Both the position numbers and the translations under genes were made by a program. This document shows positions 9,664 through 17,691 of a DNA stretch of 64,000 nucleotides, piece by piece; positions within the stretch are counted from its first letter, which is position 1; each line of letters begins with the position of its first letter. Source of the stretch: a bacterium (GTDB lineage Bacteria; Bacillota; Bacilli; Lactobacillales; Streptococcaceae). Location: contig CAJNDF010000003.1 in NCBI GenBank assembly GCA_905221455.1, positions 124,001 to 188,000 on the forward strand. Direction: 5' to 3'. The notes under the pieces are model-generated. The model had not been told where the DNA came from. It was given only the letters and a program-made list of their open reading frames with translations, and searched no databases.

Positions 9664-10077
9664 CTAGAGACACTCCCACAAAGAGATGTGTTTATCGTAA
9701 AAGTCTGGATAGTTTTCTCTCAGGTGGCTAGCCGTTATATAATAAAAAGTAGAATGACAGGAAGTAAAGACTGGAGTAAGAGAGTAAAAATGTTGAGGGC
9801 CAGTGATGGCTAAAAAGAAAAATAATAGTAGGTCGGCGGAGAGAATCTCTAAGTAGTAAAGGCGAATTTTTTTGTTTATCTGAGAATCAATCTCAGATAA
9901 ATGTTTTTTGAGTCGATTGACCAAGCGAAATAGCAGTAGTCCTTGAGCAAGGATGAAAATGAAGCAAAAAATCAGGCCTCTCTCCAAAGAAAGTTCGTAT
10001 CGGGGTCTGAAAGTTACCAACAGTAGCAAATCGATAACTGCAATTGCTGTAAAATGGATTCTAAAGAGATTTTTCAT
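9664..10077 (-). CDS. Hypothetical membrane protein (paralogue of neighbour)
   Basis: 137 residues with about four hydrophobic segments. The segment NRLKKHLSEIDSQINKKIRL between the second and third aligns with NQLCDHFSQLYSQIRPRFWR of the downstream protein. It starts behind GGGAGGT. Together with 9232-9645 it forms a two-gene leftward operon of unknown role. Confidence 0.75.
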   Translation of the reverse strand: MKNLFRIHFTAIAVIDLLLLVTFRPRYELSLERGLIFCFIFILAQGLLLFRLVNRLKKHLSEIDSQINKKIRLYYLEILSADLLLFFFLAITGPQHFYSLTPVFTSCHSTFYYITASHLRENYPDFYDKHISLWECL

Positions 10078-10196
10078 AAGATGACCTCCCTCTTTTATCT
10101 CTCTTCATTCTACTCCAAAAGAATGGGAGTTTCAACTAAAATGATAAAAAATTTTAGTAAGGAGATTCTATTAGATTTCTTTATTTGAGTTTCCTC

Positions 10197-10907
10197 TTAT
10201 TGTTTTACTTCTTCATCATTCCAGACAAATAAAGCTCCAATTGCATTGAGGATATAAAAGATATATTTTCCGATATTGGCAAAGTTTCCTTGAATGCCAG
10301 CCTTTGTCAGCTGAACGAAATTGTAAATCAACCAAAATCCCCACTGAGTTGTCAGTTTCAATGCATTCAAAGCATTGGCAATGAGGGAAAGTGCAAAGGC
10401 GATAGTTGTTACGTAGGCGAGGAGATTCATCTTGCCCCCATAGCCGATATAGTTGGTCACAAAGGCAAAGAGGAAGGCGATGATGGAAATGATGATGGCC
10501 GCCAATTTTAGTTGTTTTTGGCTCATTTGGTTGGGTCTGCCTTCTTGCGAAGCTTCCCATTTCTTAATAGCAAAGGTATAAATGAGGAAGGTGACAGGAT
10601 AGGTGATAATGGCCGCCTTATTTCCAAGGATATAGTCAATGGTGCCAGACAAAATCGTATTGACAATGCCAAAGTAATTTCCCCATTTGCTTAATTTTCC
10701 CGTGAAGCGAGTGGATAACATGGAAATCCCAACGTTGGTTACGGAAATCAATCCAAAGGGAACAAGGGCAGTCCATGGTCCCCAGTCTACGAATTTATCG
10801 AGACGGGAGTTGAGGTAGCCAGATGCAATTGCAATCCCAACGACCAAAGCAACTCCGAAGAGGTCAAACCATTTAGATGTCGCAAAAATTTTTAGTGATT
10901 TTTTCAT
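10197..10907 (-). CDS. pnuC: PnuC-type nicotinamide riboside/mononucleotide transporter
   Basis: 236 residues with about seven hydrophobic segments. The C-terminal signature (WGFWLIYNFVQ... GKYIFYILNAIGALFVW) is characteristic of PnuC vitamin transporters, in which Trp/Asn residues bind the ligand. It would import an NAD precursor by facilitated diffusion across the membrane. A nicotinamidase (pncA) lies at 50979-51554 but is not linked. The start has only a weak Shine-Dalgarno. Family assignment is good; the exact ligand is inferred. Confidence 0.78.
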   Translation of the reverse strand: MKKSLKIFATSKWFDLFGVALVVGIAIASGYLNSRLDKFVDWGPWTALVPFGLISVTNVGISMLSTRFTGKLSKWGNYFGIVNTILSGTIDYILGNKAAIITYPVTFLIYTFAIKKWEASQEGRPNQMSQKQLKLAAIIISIIAFLFAFVTNYIGYGGKMNLLAYVTTIAFALSLIANALNALKLTTQWGFWLIYNFVQLTKAGIQGNFANIGKYIFYILNAIGALFVWNDEEVKQ

Positions 10908-10973
10908 AGTTTAAGGTATCTTTCTTGTTTTTTACAAACATTCTACAACTAAATGAAAGTAAAATCAAATGCT

Positions 10974-11008
10974 AGAAATAAAACCCTGAAAATTTGATTT
11001 TCAGGGTT
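10974..11008 (-). terminator. Terminator of psaR
   Basis: Perfect 12-bp stem AACCCTGAAAAT/ATTTTCAGGGTT with a 3-nt loop. The T-rich tail lies to the left, so it serves the leftward psaR transcript. Confidence 0.85.
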
Positions 11009-11027
11009 GGTAGGGGGACTTGAGAAA

Positions 11028-11678
11028 TTAGTTGATTTTCTCGACATAGAGTTGTTTGGCAATGTCCATATTCACTTGTAAATCTTCATTTTTAGTGAGG
11101 ATAGTGAAGGTGTTGCTGAAGCCATCAAACTGCTTGACTTGGAGCGGATCTCCGATGTGAAGTGAGTGCTTGTCCAGATAATGGAGAATGTCAAAACTAT
11201 CGTGCACCCGAGTCAGACGGTAGGAGCCAGCTTCCTTGATATCAGCTAGTGGTAGGTTATTGATTTCAACCAGGAGTTCTCCCTTGGCAGGAATGGTACC
11301 TCCGTGGGGGCAGGTCTTGGGGAATCCTAGTAGTTTATCCAGTCTTTCTACGAATAGCTCAGAGACAGTATGTTCCAATACCTCAGCTTCCTCGTGAATC
11401 TGGTCACTCGTATAGTCTAAATGATGAACTAGAAAAACTTCAATCAAGCGGTGCTTACGATAGAGCTCAGAGACCAGTTTAAGTCCGAGGTCTGTCAGTA
11501 GATAGCCACAATCCTTGTCCTTAAGGATGAGGTTTTCACTTTTCATCCGTTTAATCATTTCAGTTACGGCTGGGGGAGAGACTTGCATGCGGGCCGCAAT
11601 TTCCTTGTTGGTAATTTTATGCAGGTCTATGCCGATTTCATAAATACATTTTAGATAATCTTCTTTATTCGGGGTCAT
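11028..11678 (-). CDS. psaR: DtxR/MntR-family metalloregulator PsaR
   Basis: 216 residues: N-terminal winged helix (about 1-65, NKEIAARMQVSPPAVTEMIKRM as recognition region), a metal-binding dimerisation domain with HRLIEVFLVHHLDY and CPHGG, and a C-terminal SH3-like FeoA domain. It follows AGAGGAAG. In pneumococcus this protein senses Mn/Zn and represses psaBCA and other genes; an operator of that kind lies at 1563-1584. A dyad (11722-11739) lies across its own presumed promoter. Confidence 0.93.
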   Translation of the reverse strand: MTPNKEDYLKCIYEIGIDLHKITNKEIAARMQVSPPAVTEMIKRMKSENLILKDKDCGYLLTDLGLKLVSELYRKHRLIEVFLVHHLDYTSDQIHEEAEVLEHTVSELFVERLDKLLGFPKTCPHGGTIPAKGELLVEINNLPLADIKEAGSYRLTRVHDSFDILHYLDKHSLHIGDPLQVKQFDGFSNTFTILTKNEDLQVNMDIAKQLYVEKIN

Positions 11679-11707
11679 TCGCTTCCTCTTGTCTAATATC
11701 TTTATCT

Positions 11708-11739
11708 AGTATATCAAAAAAAGCTAGATTTCTCTAGCT
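11708..11739 (-). promoter_or_regulatory. Presumed psaR promoter overlapping a dyad
   Basis: A leftward -10 TATACT (11708-11713) has a poor -35, TAGAGA (11731-11736). A 7-bp inverted repeat AGCTAGA/TCTAGCT (11722-11739) followed by seven T residues fills the spacer. It could be an operator, or a terminator for antisense transcripts. Confidence 0.45.
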
Positions 11740-11789
11740 GTGACTTTTTATGTTATACTTATTGCAAGAGAAAAAACGAGGAGATGAAT

Positions 11790-12632
11790 ATGACAAAAAT
11801 AGCTCTTCTTTCAGATATTCATGGAAATACTACCGCTTTGGAGGCTGTTTTGGCAGATGCACGGCAGCTAGGAGTGGATGAATACTGGCTTTTGGGAGAT
11901 ATTCTCATGCCAGGGACAGGGCGTAGAAGGATTTTGGACTTGTTGGATCAACTACCGATTACGGCTAGAGTTTTGGGAAACTGGGAAGACAGTCTGTGGC
12001 ATGGTGTTCGTAAGGAACTGGATAATACTCGTCCCAGTCAACGCTATCTTTTGCGCCAGTGCCAGTATGTTTTAGAGGAAATTTCCCTAGAAGAAATTGA
12101 ATTGCTTCACAATCAACCTCTTCAGCTCCATCGTCAGTTTGGGGATTTGACGGTGGGAATTAGCCATCATCTGCCTGATAAGAACTGGGGCCGAGAGTTG
12201 ATTCATACTGGAGCGCAAGAGGATTTTGACCGCTTGGTGACCAATCCTCCTTGTGACATTGCTGTTTATGGCCATATTCACCAGCAGTTGCTTCGTTACG
12301 GGACTGGTGGGCAATTGATTGTCAATCCGGGTTCGATTGGGCAGCCTTTCTTTCTAGATACCCAGTTGCGGAAAGATCTACGAGCCCAGTATATGATTTT
12401 AGAATTTGATGACAAGGGCTTGGTAGATATGGATTTCCGTCGGGTAGACTACGATGTGGCAGCTGAATTGCAGCTAGCTAAAGACCTGAAACTCCCCTAT
12501 TTTGAGGTTTATTATGAAAGTCTGGTCAATGGTATCCACCATACTCATAATCAGGAATTTCTGAGAGAATTGGCCCAGAAAGAGGGATATGATAGGGAAT
12601 TAGATGCCTGGTTGAAAAGTGGTAATGATTGA
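11790..12632 (+). CDS. Metallophosphoesterase family protein
   Basis: 280 residues, calcineurin-like phosphoesterase fold. The metal-binding motifs are in order: DIHGN (SDIHGNTTALE), GDILMPG, GNWED, and GHIH (VYGHIHQQ) with VNPGSIGQP. An ATG six bases upstream (11784) touches the Shine-Dalgarno GAGGAG, so 11790, at proper spacing, is the likelier start. Such proteins are YfcE/MJ0936-like phosphodiesterases; the substrate is unknown. Divergent from psaR. Confidence 0.85.
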   Translation: MTKIALLSDIHGNTTALEAVLADARQLGVDEYWLLGDILMPGTGRRRILDLLDQLPITARVLGNWEDSLWHGVRKELDNTRPSQRYLLRQCQYVLEEISLEEIELLHNQPLQLHRQFGDLTVGISHHLPDKNWGRELIHTGAQEDFDRLVTNPPCDIAVYGHIHQQLLRYGTGGQLIVNPGSIGQPFFLDTQLRKDLRAQYMILEFDDKGLVDMDFRRVDYDVAAELQLAKDLKLPYFEVYYESLVNGIHHTHNQEFLRELAQKEGYDRELDAWLKSGND

Positions 12633-12656
12633 CATTACAACTAAAAAGGGTATAAT
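12629..12656 (+). promoter_or_regulatory. Promoter of the Rrf2 gene
   Basis: TTGACA (12629-12634), 16-nt spacer, TATAAT (12651-12656). It begins inside the stop region of the upstream phosphoesterase gene, so the regulator has its own promoter. Confidence 0.8.
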
Positions 12657-12707
12657 AAAAGAAAAAGAAGAGTAGAGGCAGGGTGGCCTCGTAAAAAGGA
12701 GAAGAGT

Positions 12708-13145
12708 ATGCAAATTCCAAGTAGATTTACCATTGCGACTCATATGCTGATAATCATTGCCCTCAAGGGGAAGGAAAGCAAGGTAACCAGTGATTTTTTG
12801 GCTGCTAGCGTTGGGGTTAATCCTGTCATTATCAGAAAGACCTTGTCCCAGTTGAAGAAGGCAGAGCTGATTTCAGTAGCGCGTGGAACAGGGGGAACAG
12901 AGATTGTCAAGGACCTCAAAGATATTAGTCTTTTAGATGTTTATCAGGCGGTTGAGTGTCTTGGTAAGACAGGCCAACTCTTTAGTTTCCATGACAATCC
13001 AAATCCAAATTGCCCAGTCGGAGCTCATATTCATGAGGTTTTGGATCAAAAATTGGAGAAAATCCAGCTGGCTATGGAGGCTGAGCTTGGTCAGACCAGC
13101 CTAGAACAAGTCGTGGCCGATGCAGAGAGTCAGATGAAGGAGTGA
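12708..13145 (+). CDS. Rrf2-family transcriptional regulator
   Basis: 145 residues. Winged helix-turn-helix at the N-terminus (VTSDFLAASVGVNPVIIRKTLSQLKKAEL, given by position about 27-55), the wing GTGG, and a C-terminal dimerisation helix. Only two cysteines (in VECLG and NCPVG) are seen, not the three-Cys cluster of IscR/NsrR, so an Fe-S cluster is unlikely; it is closer to YwnA-type members. It starts after AAGGAGAAG and is followed by its own terminator. Confidence 0.88.
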   Translation: MQIPSRFTIATHMLIIIALKGKESKVTSDFLAASVGVNPVIIRKTLSQLKKAELISVARGTGGTEIVKDLKDISLLDVYQAVECLGKTGQLFSFHDNPNPNCPVGAHIHEVLDQKLEKIQLAMEAELGQTSLEQVVADAESQMKE

Positions 13146-13170
13146 GAGGGATAGATGCCCTCTTTTTCTC
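13145..13170 (+). terminator. Terminator of the Rrf2 gene
   Basis: AGAGGG, 7-nt loop, CCCTCT, then TTTTCTC. The left arm overlaps the stop codon of the gene. Confidence 0.7.
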
Positions 13171-13213
13171 TATGTAAAATTGTGATAAAATAGAATCATT
13201 AAAGGAGGAAGAA

Positions 13214-14233
13214 ATGTATCTCGTTATAGGAATTGTATTAGCCTTTATAGTGTCATTTTGGAAGGATAATAGAAGTTTGTGGAATCCAGTATTATTCTTA
13301 TTATCTCTCATTTCCAGTTATTTTTATCTAGGCTACCTTTTTTATCAAAATGGGTATGAGAAGATTCATTTCGCTTTTTTTATATTTCCCTTTATTTTAC
13401 TTCCTTTTTTGCTTTTTCTAAGTGGCATCTTTCTAATCTATAATGGGGTCATTTTGTTGAAGCGAGAGGGACGTTCAAAGGCTAATTATCTCTCCATGCT
13501 CCTTGGAATAGTCATTTTGCTATTTTTTGCTTTGATGTCATTTCGATTGGGAGGACGACATGAATTATTTTACACCAATCACTTTCTAAATATTTTATTT
13601 GCATTTATTGCTTATTCTTACTTTATTTTTGGTTTTGCTTTTGTAGGTTTTATGCTGTACTCTATCTTGTATCTCTTTATTCCTAAGAAGAAGCATTATG
13701 ATTTTATCATCATTCATGGTGCAGGTTTGTTGGACGGGGAAAAGGTGACCCCTCTGTTGAAACGCAGAATTGATAAAGCGGTAGAAGCTTACCACAATTC
13801 TAAGAATCCTCATATCAAAATCATAGCCAGTGGTGGTCAAGGAGGAGATGAGAAGATTTCTGAAGCGCAGGCCATTACAAACTATCTGCTTAAAGAGACA
13901 GATGTTCCCCAAGATGCGATTATTCTGGAAGATCAATCAAGGACTACCTACGAGAACCTTCTCTTTTCTAAGGAACTTGGTGAGGAACTGGTAGCCAAAC
14001 CTCAATTCCTCTTTGTTACAAATGACTATCATGTTTTTCGTACCAGTACCTATGCGCGTAAGTTAAATATGAAGGGAGATGGCCTCGGATGTAGGACGGC
14101 AGGCTACTACATACCATCTGCTTTTATTCGGGAGTACGTAGCGCTCTGTGTCAAGATGAAATGGCTCTTCCTTGCCTTGTATGTCCTGCTATTAGCTATC
14201 ATTTTACTATCCTATAAAGGGGTTATTTGGTAG
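13214..14233 (+). CDS. YdcF-like (DUF218) membrane protein
   Basis: 339 residues: four to five N-terminal membrane helices (to about residue 155), then a YdcF/SanA-like alpha-beta domain, then one C-terminal helix. Diagnostic motifs are HGAG(L), IASGGQGGDE, EDQSRTTYENL and NDYHVFRT. Related proteins (ElyC, SanA) act in envelope polymer metabolism, but the biochemical role is unknown. It has its own Shine-Dalgarno (AAAGGAGGA) and stands alone. Confidence 0.85.
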   Translation: MYLVIGIVLAFIVSFWKDNRSLWNPVLFLLSLISSYFYLGYLFYQNGYEKIHFAFFIFPFILLPFLLFLSGIFLIYNGVILLKREGRSKANYLSMLLGIVILLFFALMSFRLGGRHELFYTNHFLNILFAFIAYSYFIFGFAFVGFMLYSILYLFIPKKKHYDFIIIHGAGLLDGEKVTPLLKRRIDKAVEAYHNSKNPHIKIIASGGQGGDEKISEAQAITNYLLKETDVPQDAIILEDQSRTTYENLLFSKELGEELVAKPQFLFVTNDYHVFRTSTYARKLNMKGDGLGCRTAGYYIPSAFIREYVALCVKMKWLFLALYVLLLAIILLSYKGVIW

Positions 14234-14245
14234 TTAGATTTTATT

Positions 14246-14296
14246 AAAAAAGACTTAGAATGCACATGAAAGTCTGTGTTCTAGGTCTTTTGTTTT
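14246..14296. terminator. Bidirectional terminator
   Basis: Arms AAAAAGACTTAGAA (from 14246) and TTCTAGGTCTTTT (to 14291) with an internal hairpin and flanking T/A tracts. It separates the convergent DUF218 and lipase-like genes. Confidence 0.8.
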
Positions 14297-14321
14297 ATAT
14301 ACATTTGATTTTTGAAAGCTA

Positions 14322-15395
14322 CTATCTATTCTTCCATGCTTGGTAACGGGTATCAATCAATAATTGGGTAAGGCGTCCCATGGTTTCCCTTTCTTTTGGA
14401 GTGAGGGATTGAGCTTGAACAAAGAGATGATGAATGTGTTCAATAGCCTTGAAGGAAGACAGGTCATTGATGGAACTAATCCCAGCATCTAGAATGGTGC
14501 CAAAGAAGAGGTCGAAGTAGAGCTGAAGTTCCTCGTCAGGGACTGTTGCTACCCATTCTTTGAAGGTTCTGTCTACTTGTTGACTATCACTGTTGGTCTT
14601 ATCCAGTTGGACGAAGTGCTTGTCCTCAATCTGCCAACTAAAGGTATCGTGCTGGGCGATGCCACCTAAGGCAGTACTCTGAACGATGATTTGGTGGGCA
14701 GGGATTTCCAGCATCCTACCGATAATGGAACCTTGTGGAATGAAGACCTTGGTTCTATCCATTATCCTTTGATAGCCTTCGGTTTGTGTCAATTCTGTGT
14801 GAAGACCAGGCGCATCAAAAGTATAGACTTCTGTAATCTGATTTTGCAAGCTTTGCTCAATTTGACTAGCCGCATAGATAGCTAGATTTCCTCCCTTGGA
14901 ATGCCCAGCCAGAATGACTTTTTGCTTAGGATGGTGGACAAAAAAGTTCTTTAAATAGCGGAGGGCATGCTTTTGAGCAGGAATTTCCTTCATATAGGTC
15001 AGGTGGAAATCCTCCTTCCAGCCAATGATACTGTCATCTGTCCCACGAAAGACAATCAGATAGGTATCGAGAGTGAGGCGGTAGGTCATAGCCGCAAATT
15101 GCTTTTGCAGTTCAGGGTCGATGTCGTTGATAAAATAGGAGAGTTTGCAATTTTTGAAGCGCTTGTGTTGAGATAGCTCATCCAATAGCTGGAGGCGGTT
15201 TTTGCTGGTCAACATGTTTGGCTCCCTTGGAACCTGAGGTGCCAGGTCTAAAAGTCGCTGAGGACTTGTGGATACTAGATTATCAAAGGGGAGGTAAGTG
15301 ACTTCTGTTAAGGCTAGAATGTCTAATTCATTCAAAGGAAGGTCGTAAAAGGAATCGTGTGCGACATCTTTCAGGTAGTCAAAAATATTGGCCAT
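14322..15395 (-). CDS. Lipase-like alpha/beta hydrolase (DUF2974/Mbeg1-like)
   Basis: 357 residues. The nucleophile elbow GHSKGG is near residue 170 in LAGHSKGGNLAIYAA, preceded by the strand VFRGTDDSIIGWKED typical of class-3 lipase-like proteins. No signal peptide or membrane segment is visible, so it is probably cytosolic. It starts after AAAGGAGC. The substrate is unknown; the fold assignment rests on the motifs. Confidence 0.82.
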   Translation of the reverse strand: MANIFDYLKDVAHDSFYDLPLNELDILALTEVTYLPFDNLVSTSPQRLLDLAPQVPREPNMLTSKNRLQLLDELSQHKRFKNCKLSYFINDIDPELQKQFAAMTYRLTLDTYLIVFRGTDDSIIGWKEDFHLTYMKEIPAQKHALRYLKNFFVHHPKQKVILAGHSKGGNLAIYAASQIEQSLQNQITEVYTFDAPGLHTELTQTEGYQRIMDRTKVFIPQGSIIGRMLEIPAHQIIVQSTALGGIAQHDTFSWQIEDKHFVQLDKTNSDSQQVDRTFKEWVATVPDEELQLYFDLFFGTILDAGISSINDLSSFKAIEHIHHLFVQAQSLTPKERETMGRLTQLLIDTRYQAWKNR

Positions 15396-15550
15396 AAGAG
15401 CTCCTTTCTTTTTATTTATCTTATCAAATTTCTCCCAAATTAGCTAGTCGGCTTGCCTATATCTGCTGGTTAAAAACAAGCCCTTTCAAATTCAGTTTCA
15501 GGCCTTCTAGCATGGAAAAATCTGTTATAATAATAGAAAAGGAGAAGCGC

Positions 15551-16228
15551 ATGCACAAGATTTTATTAGTAGAAGATGATCAGGTCATTCGTCAACAGGT
15601 TGGGAAAATGCTCTCTGAATGGGGATTTGAAGTGGTTTTGGTAGAAGACTTTATGGAAGTTTTGAGTCTTTTTGTCCAGTCGGAACCTCATTTGGTCCTT
15701 ATGGATATTGGCTTGCCCTTGTTTAACGGCTATCACTGGTGTCAGGAGATTCGCAAGATTTCCAAGGTGCCTATTATGTTTTTGTCTTCCAGAGACCAGG
15801 CTATGGATATCGTCATGGCAATCAATATGGGGGCGGATGACTTTGTGACCAAGCCTTTTGACCAGCAGGTGCTTTTAGCCAAGGTTCAGGGCTTGTTGCG
15901 CCGTTCCTATGAGTTTGGGCGTGACGAGAGTTTACTGGAATATGCTGGTGTGATCCTCAATACCAAATCCATGGATTTACATTATCAAGGGCAAGTGTTG
16001 AATTTGACCAAGAACGAATTCCAGATTTTACGCGTTTTGTTTGAACATGCTGGCAATATCGTAGCGCGTGATGACTTGATGCGGGAACTTTGGAACAGTG
16101 ACTTTTTCATTGATGACAATACCCTCTCAGTTAACGTGGCTCGTTTGCGTAAAAAGTTGGAAGAGCAGAGCTTGGTAGGATTTATCGAGACCAAGAAAGG
16201 GATAGGGTACGGTCTGAAGCATGTTTGA
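15551..16228 (+). CDS. OmpR-family response regulator (TCS01-like)
   Basis: 225 residues. Receiver domain (VEDDQ acidic pair, phospho-acceptor Asp in LVLMDIGLP, Lys in TKPFD) and a C-terminal OmpR/PhoB winged helix (NEFQILRVLF... SVNVARLRKKL). The frame opens 13 codons earlier, but MHKILLVEDD follows GGAGAAGC. It overlaps the kinase gene by 8 bp. From memory this pair matches the pneumococcal RR01/HK01 system. No target genes are adjacent. Confidence 0.92.
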   Translation: MHKILLVEDDQVIRQQVGKMLSEWGFEVVLVEDFMEVLSLFVQSEPHLVLMDIGLPLFNGYHWCQEIRKISKVPIMFLSSRDQAMDIVMAINMGADDFVTKPFDQQVLLAKVQGLLRRSYEFGRDESLLEYAGVILNTKSMDLHYQGQVLNLTKNEFQILRVLFEHAGNIVARDDLMRELWNSDFFIDDNTLSVNVARLRKKLEEQSLVGFIETKKGIGYGLKHV

Positions 16229-17195
16229 TTGGAAACAATTTTTTCTAGATTATCTGCGCTCTCGTAGTCGTCTTTTTGTCTATCTGCTTGCGTTAGCATT
16301 TCTGGTTTTGCTTTTTCAGTTTTTATTTGCCAGTTTGGGAATTTACTTTCTCTACTTTTTCCTCTTGTGTTGCTTTGTAACTATTTTATTTTTCGCTTGG
16401 GATATATTGGTGGAAATGCAGGTCTATCGCCAGGAAATTCTCTATGGGGAGAGGGAAGCCAAATCTCCTTTGGAAAGAGTTTTAGCAGAAAAACTAGAAG
16501 CGCGTGAGATGGAACTCTATCAGCAGAGGTCAGATGCAGAAAGAAAACTGACGGATTTGCTGGATTACTATACCTTGTGGGTTCATCAGATTAAGACTCC
16601 CATTGCAGCTAGTCAATTGTTGGTTGCAGAAGTAGCAGATCGCCAACTGAAGCAGCAACTAGAACAGGAAATTTTCAAGATCGACTCCTATACCAATCTA
16701 GTCTTGCAGTACCTGCGTTTAGAAAGTTTTCATGATGATTTGGTCTTAAGGCAGGTTCAAATTGAGGACTTGGTCAAGGAAATACTGCGTAAATATGCCC
16801 TTTTCTTTATTCAAAAAGGCTTAAGTGTCAATCTGCATGACCTTGATAAAGAAATTGTGACGGATAAAAAATGGCTGCTAGTAGTCATTGAGCAAATCAT
16901 CTCAAACAGTCTCAAGTACACTAAGGAAGGTGGCCTTGAGATTTATATGGATGGGCAAGAGCTTTGTATCAAGGATACGGGAATCGGGATAAAAAACAGT
17001 GATGTGATTCGAGTCTTTGAACGTGGCTTTTCAGGCTACAATGGTCGCCTAACCCAGCAGTCATCTGGACTTGGCCTTTACCTATCTAAGAAAATTTCTG
17101 AAGAACTGGGTCACCAGATTCGTATCGAGTCTGAGGTTGGAAAAGGAACGATAGTGCGGATTCAGTTTGCTGAAGTGAAGTTAGTCCTTGAGTGA
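16221..17195 (+). CDS. Intramembrane-sensing (BceS-like) sensor histidine kinase
   Basis: 324 residues. Two closely spaced N-terminal membrane helices (about 15-60) with hardly any external loop, so there is no extracellular sensor domain. The phospho-accepting His is in WVHQIKTPIAA, followed by the N box (EQIISNSLKYT), G1 box (KDTGIGI) and G2 box (SSGLGLYLSKKI). BceS-type kinases usually sense through a partner ABC transporter; none is adjacent here. Cotranscribed with the upstream regulator. Confidence 0.92.
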   Translation: MFDWKQFFLDYLRSRSRLFVYLLALAFLVLLFQFLFASLGIYFLYFFLLCCFVTILFFAWDILVEMQVYRQEILYGEREAKSPLERVLAEKLEAREMELYQQRSDAERKLTDLLDYYTLWVHQIKTPIAASQLLVAEVADRQLKQQLEQEIFKIDSYTNLVLQYLRLESFHDDLVLRQVQIEDLVKEILRKYALFFIQKGLSVNLHDLDKEIVTDKKWLLVVIEQIISNSLKYTKEGGLEIYMDGQELCIKDTGIGIKNSDVIRVFERGFSGYNGRLTQQSSGLGLYLSKKISEELGHQIRIESEVGKGTIVRIQFAEVKLVLE

Positions 17196-17209
17196 GAAGA
17201 GTAGATAAG

Positions 17210-17240
17210 AGCCCAGGATAAGACAACTGGGCTTTGTTAT
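17210..17240 (+). terminator. Terminator of the two-component operon
   Basis: AGCCCAG (17210-17216), 10-nt loop, CTGGGCT (17227-17233), then TTGTTATCTTT. Confidence 0.7.
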
Positions 17241-17691
17241 CTTTAGTTATATATCTGAGTAAATTATTTTATCTACTATAAACAAATCTCTGAGGGATAT
17301 GAAGACCACGAACGAAAAGGTAGGTCTAGATTAAAAGCAGATTAAGCAAACCAATAACAAGCAAATCTTAACAGTTTGCTTCTTTCCTGTAATTTTTGCA
17401 TTTCTCCATTGGCCTTTGCTTATCATATGCTTAGTTTGGTTCGAGAGGTCATTGAAGTAGTCGATGATACCATGAGGTTGACGGTAACCTTATCTATCTG
17501 TTCAATTGATAGATTTCGTCAGAGAAAGAATGTAAAACTTTTGATATAATGTTAAGGATGGATTGACGGATATTTAAAAGATAATGTTCAAAAGAATAAC
17601 AGGTGAGAAGAAAAATATGTAAGATTGGACAGAAGTATCTCTACCATCATCCATGCAGAAACAAGATTATATGAAATAAAAGGAGTAACCA
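17241..17691. other. 450-bp gap with a possible decayed reading frame
   Basis: No intact gene. On the minus strand 17331-17489 reads open for about 52 codons and ends in a hydrophobic CLLLVCLICF tail and a TAA stop, but has no credible start and stops just upstream. It could be the 3' end of a decayed gene. The DUF389 gene start is preceded by AAAGGAGTAACC. Confidence 0.3.
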
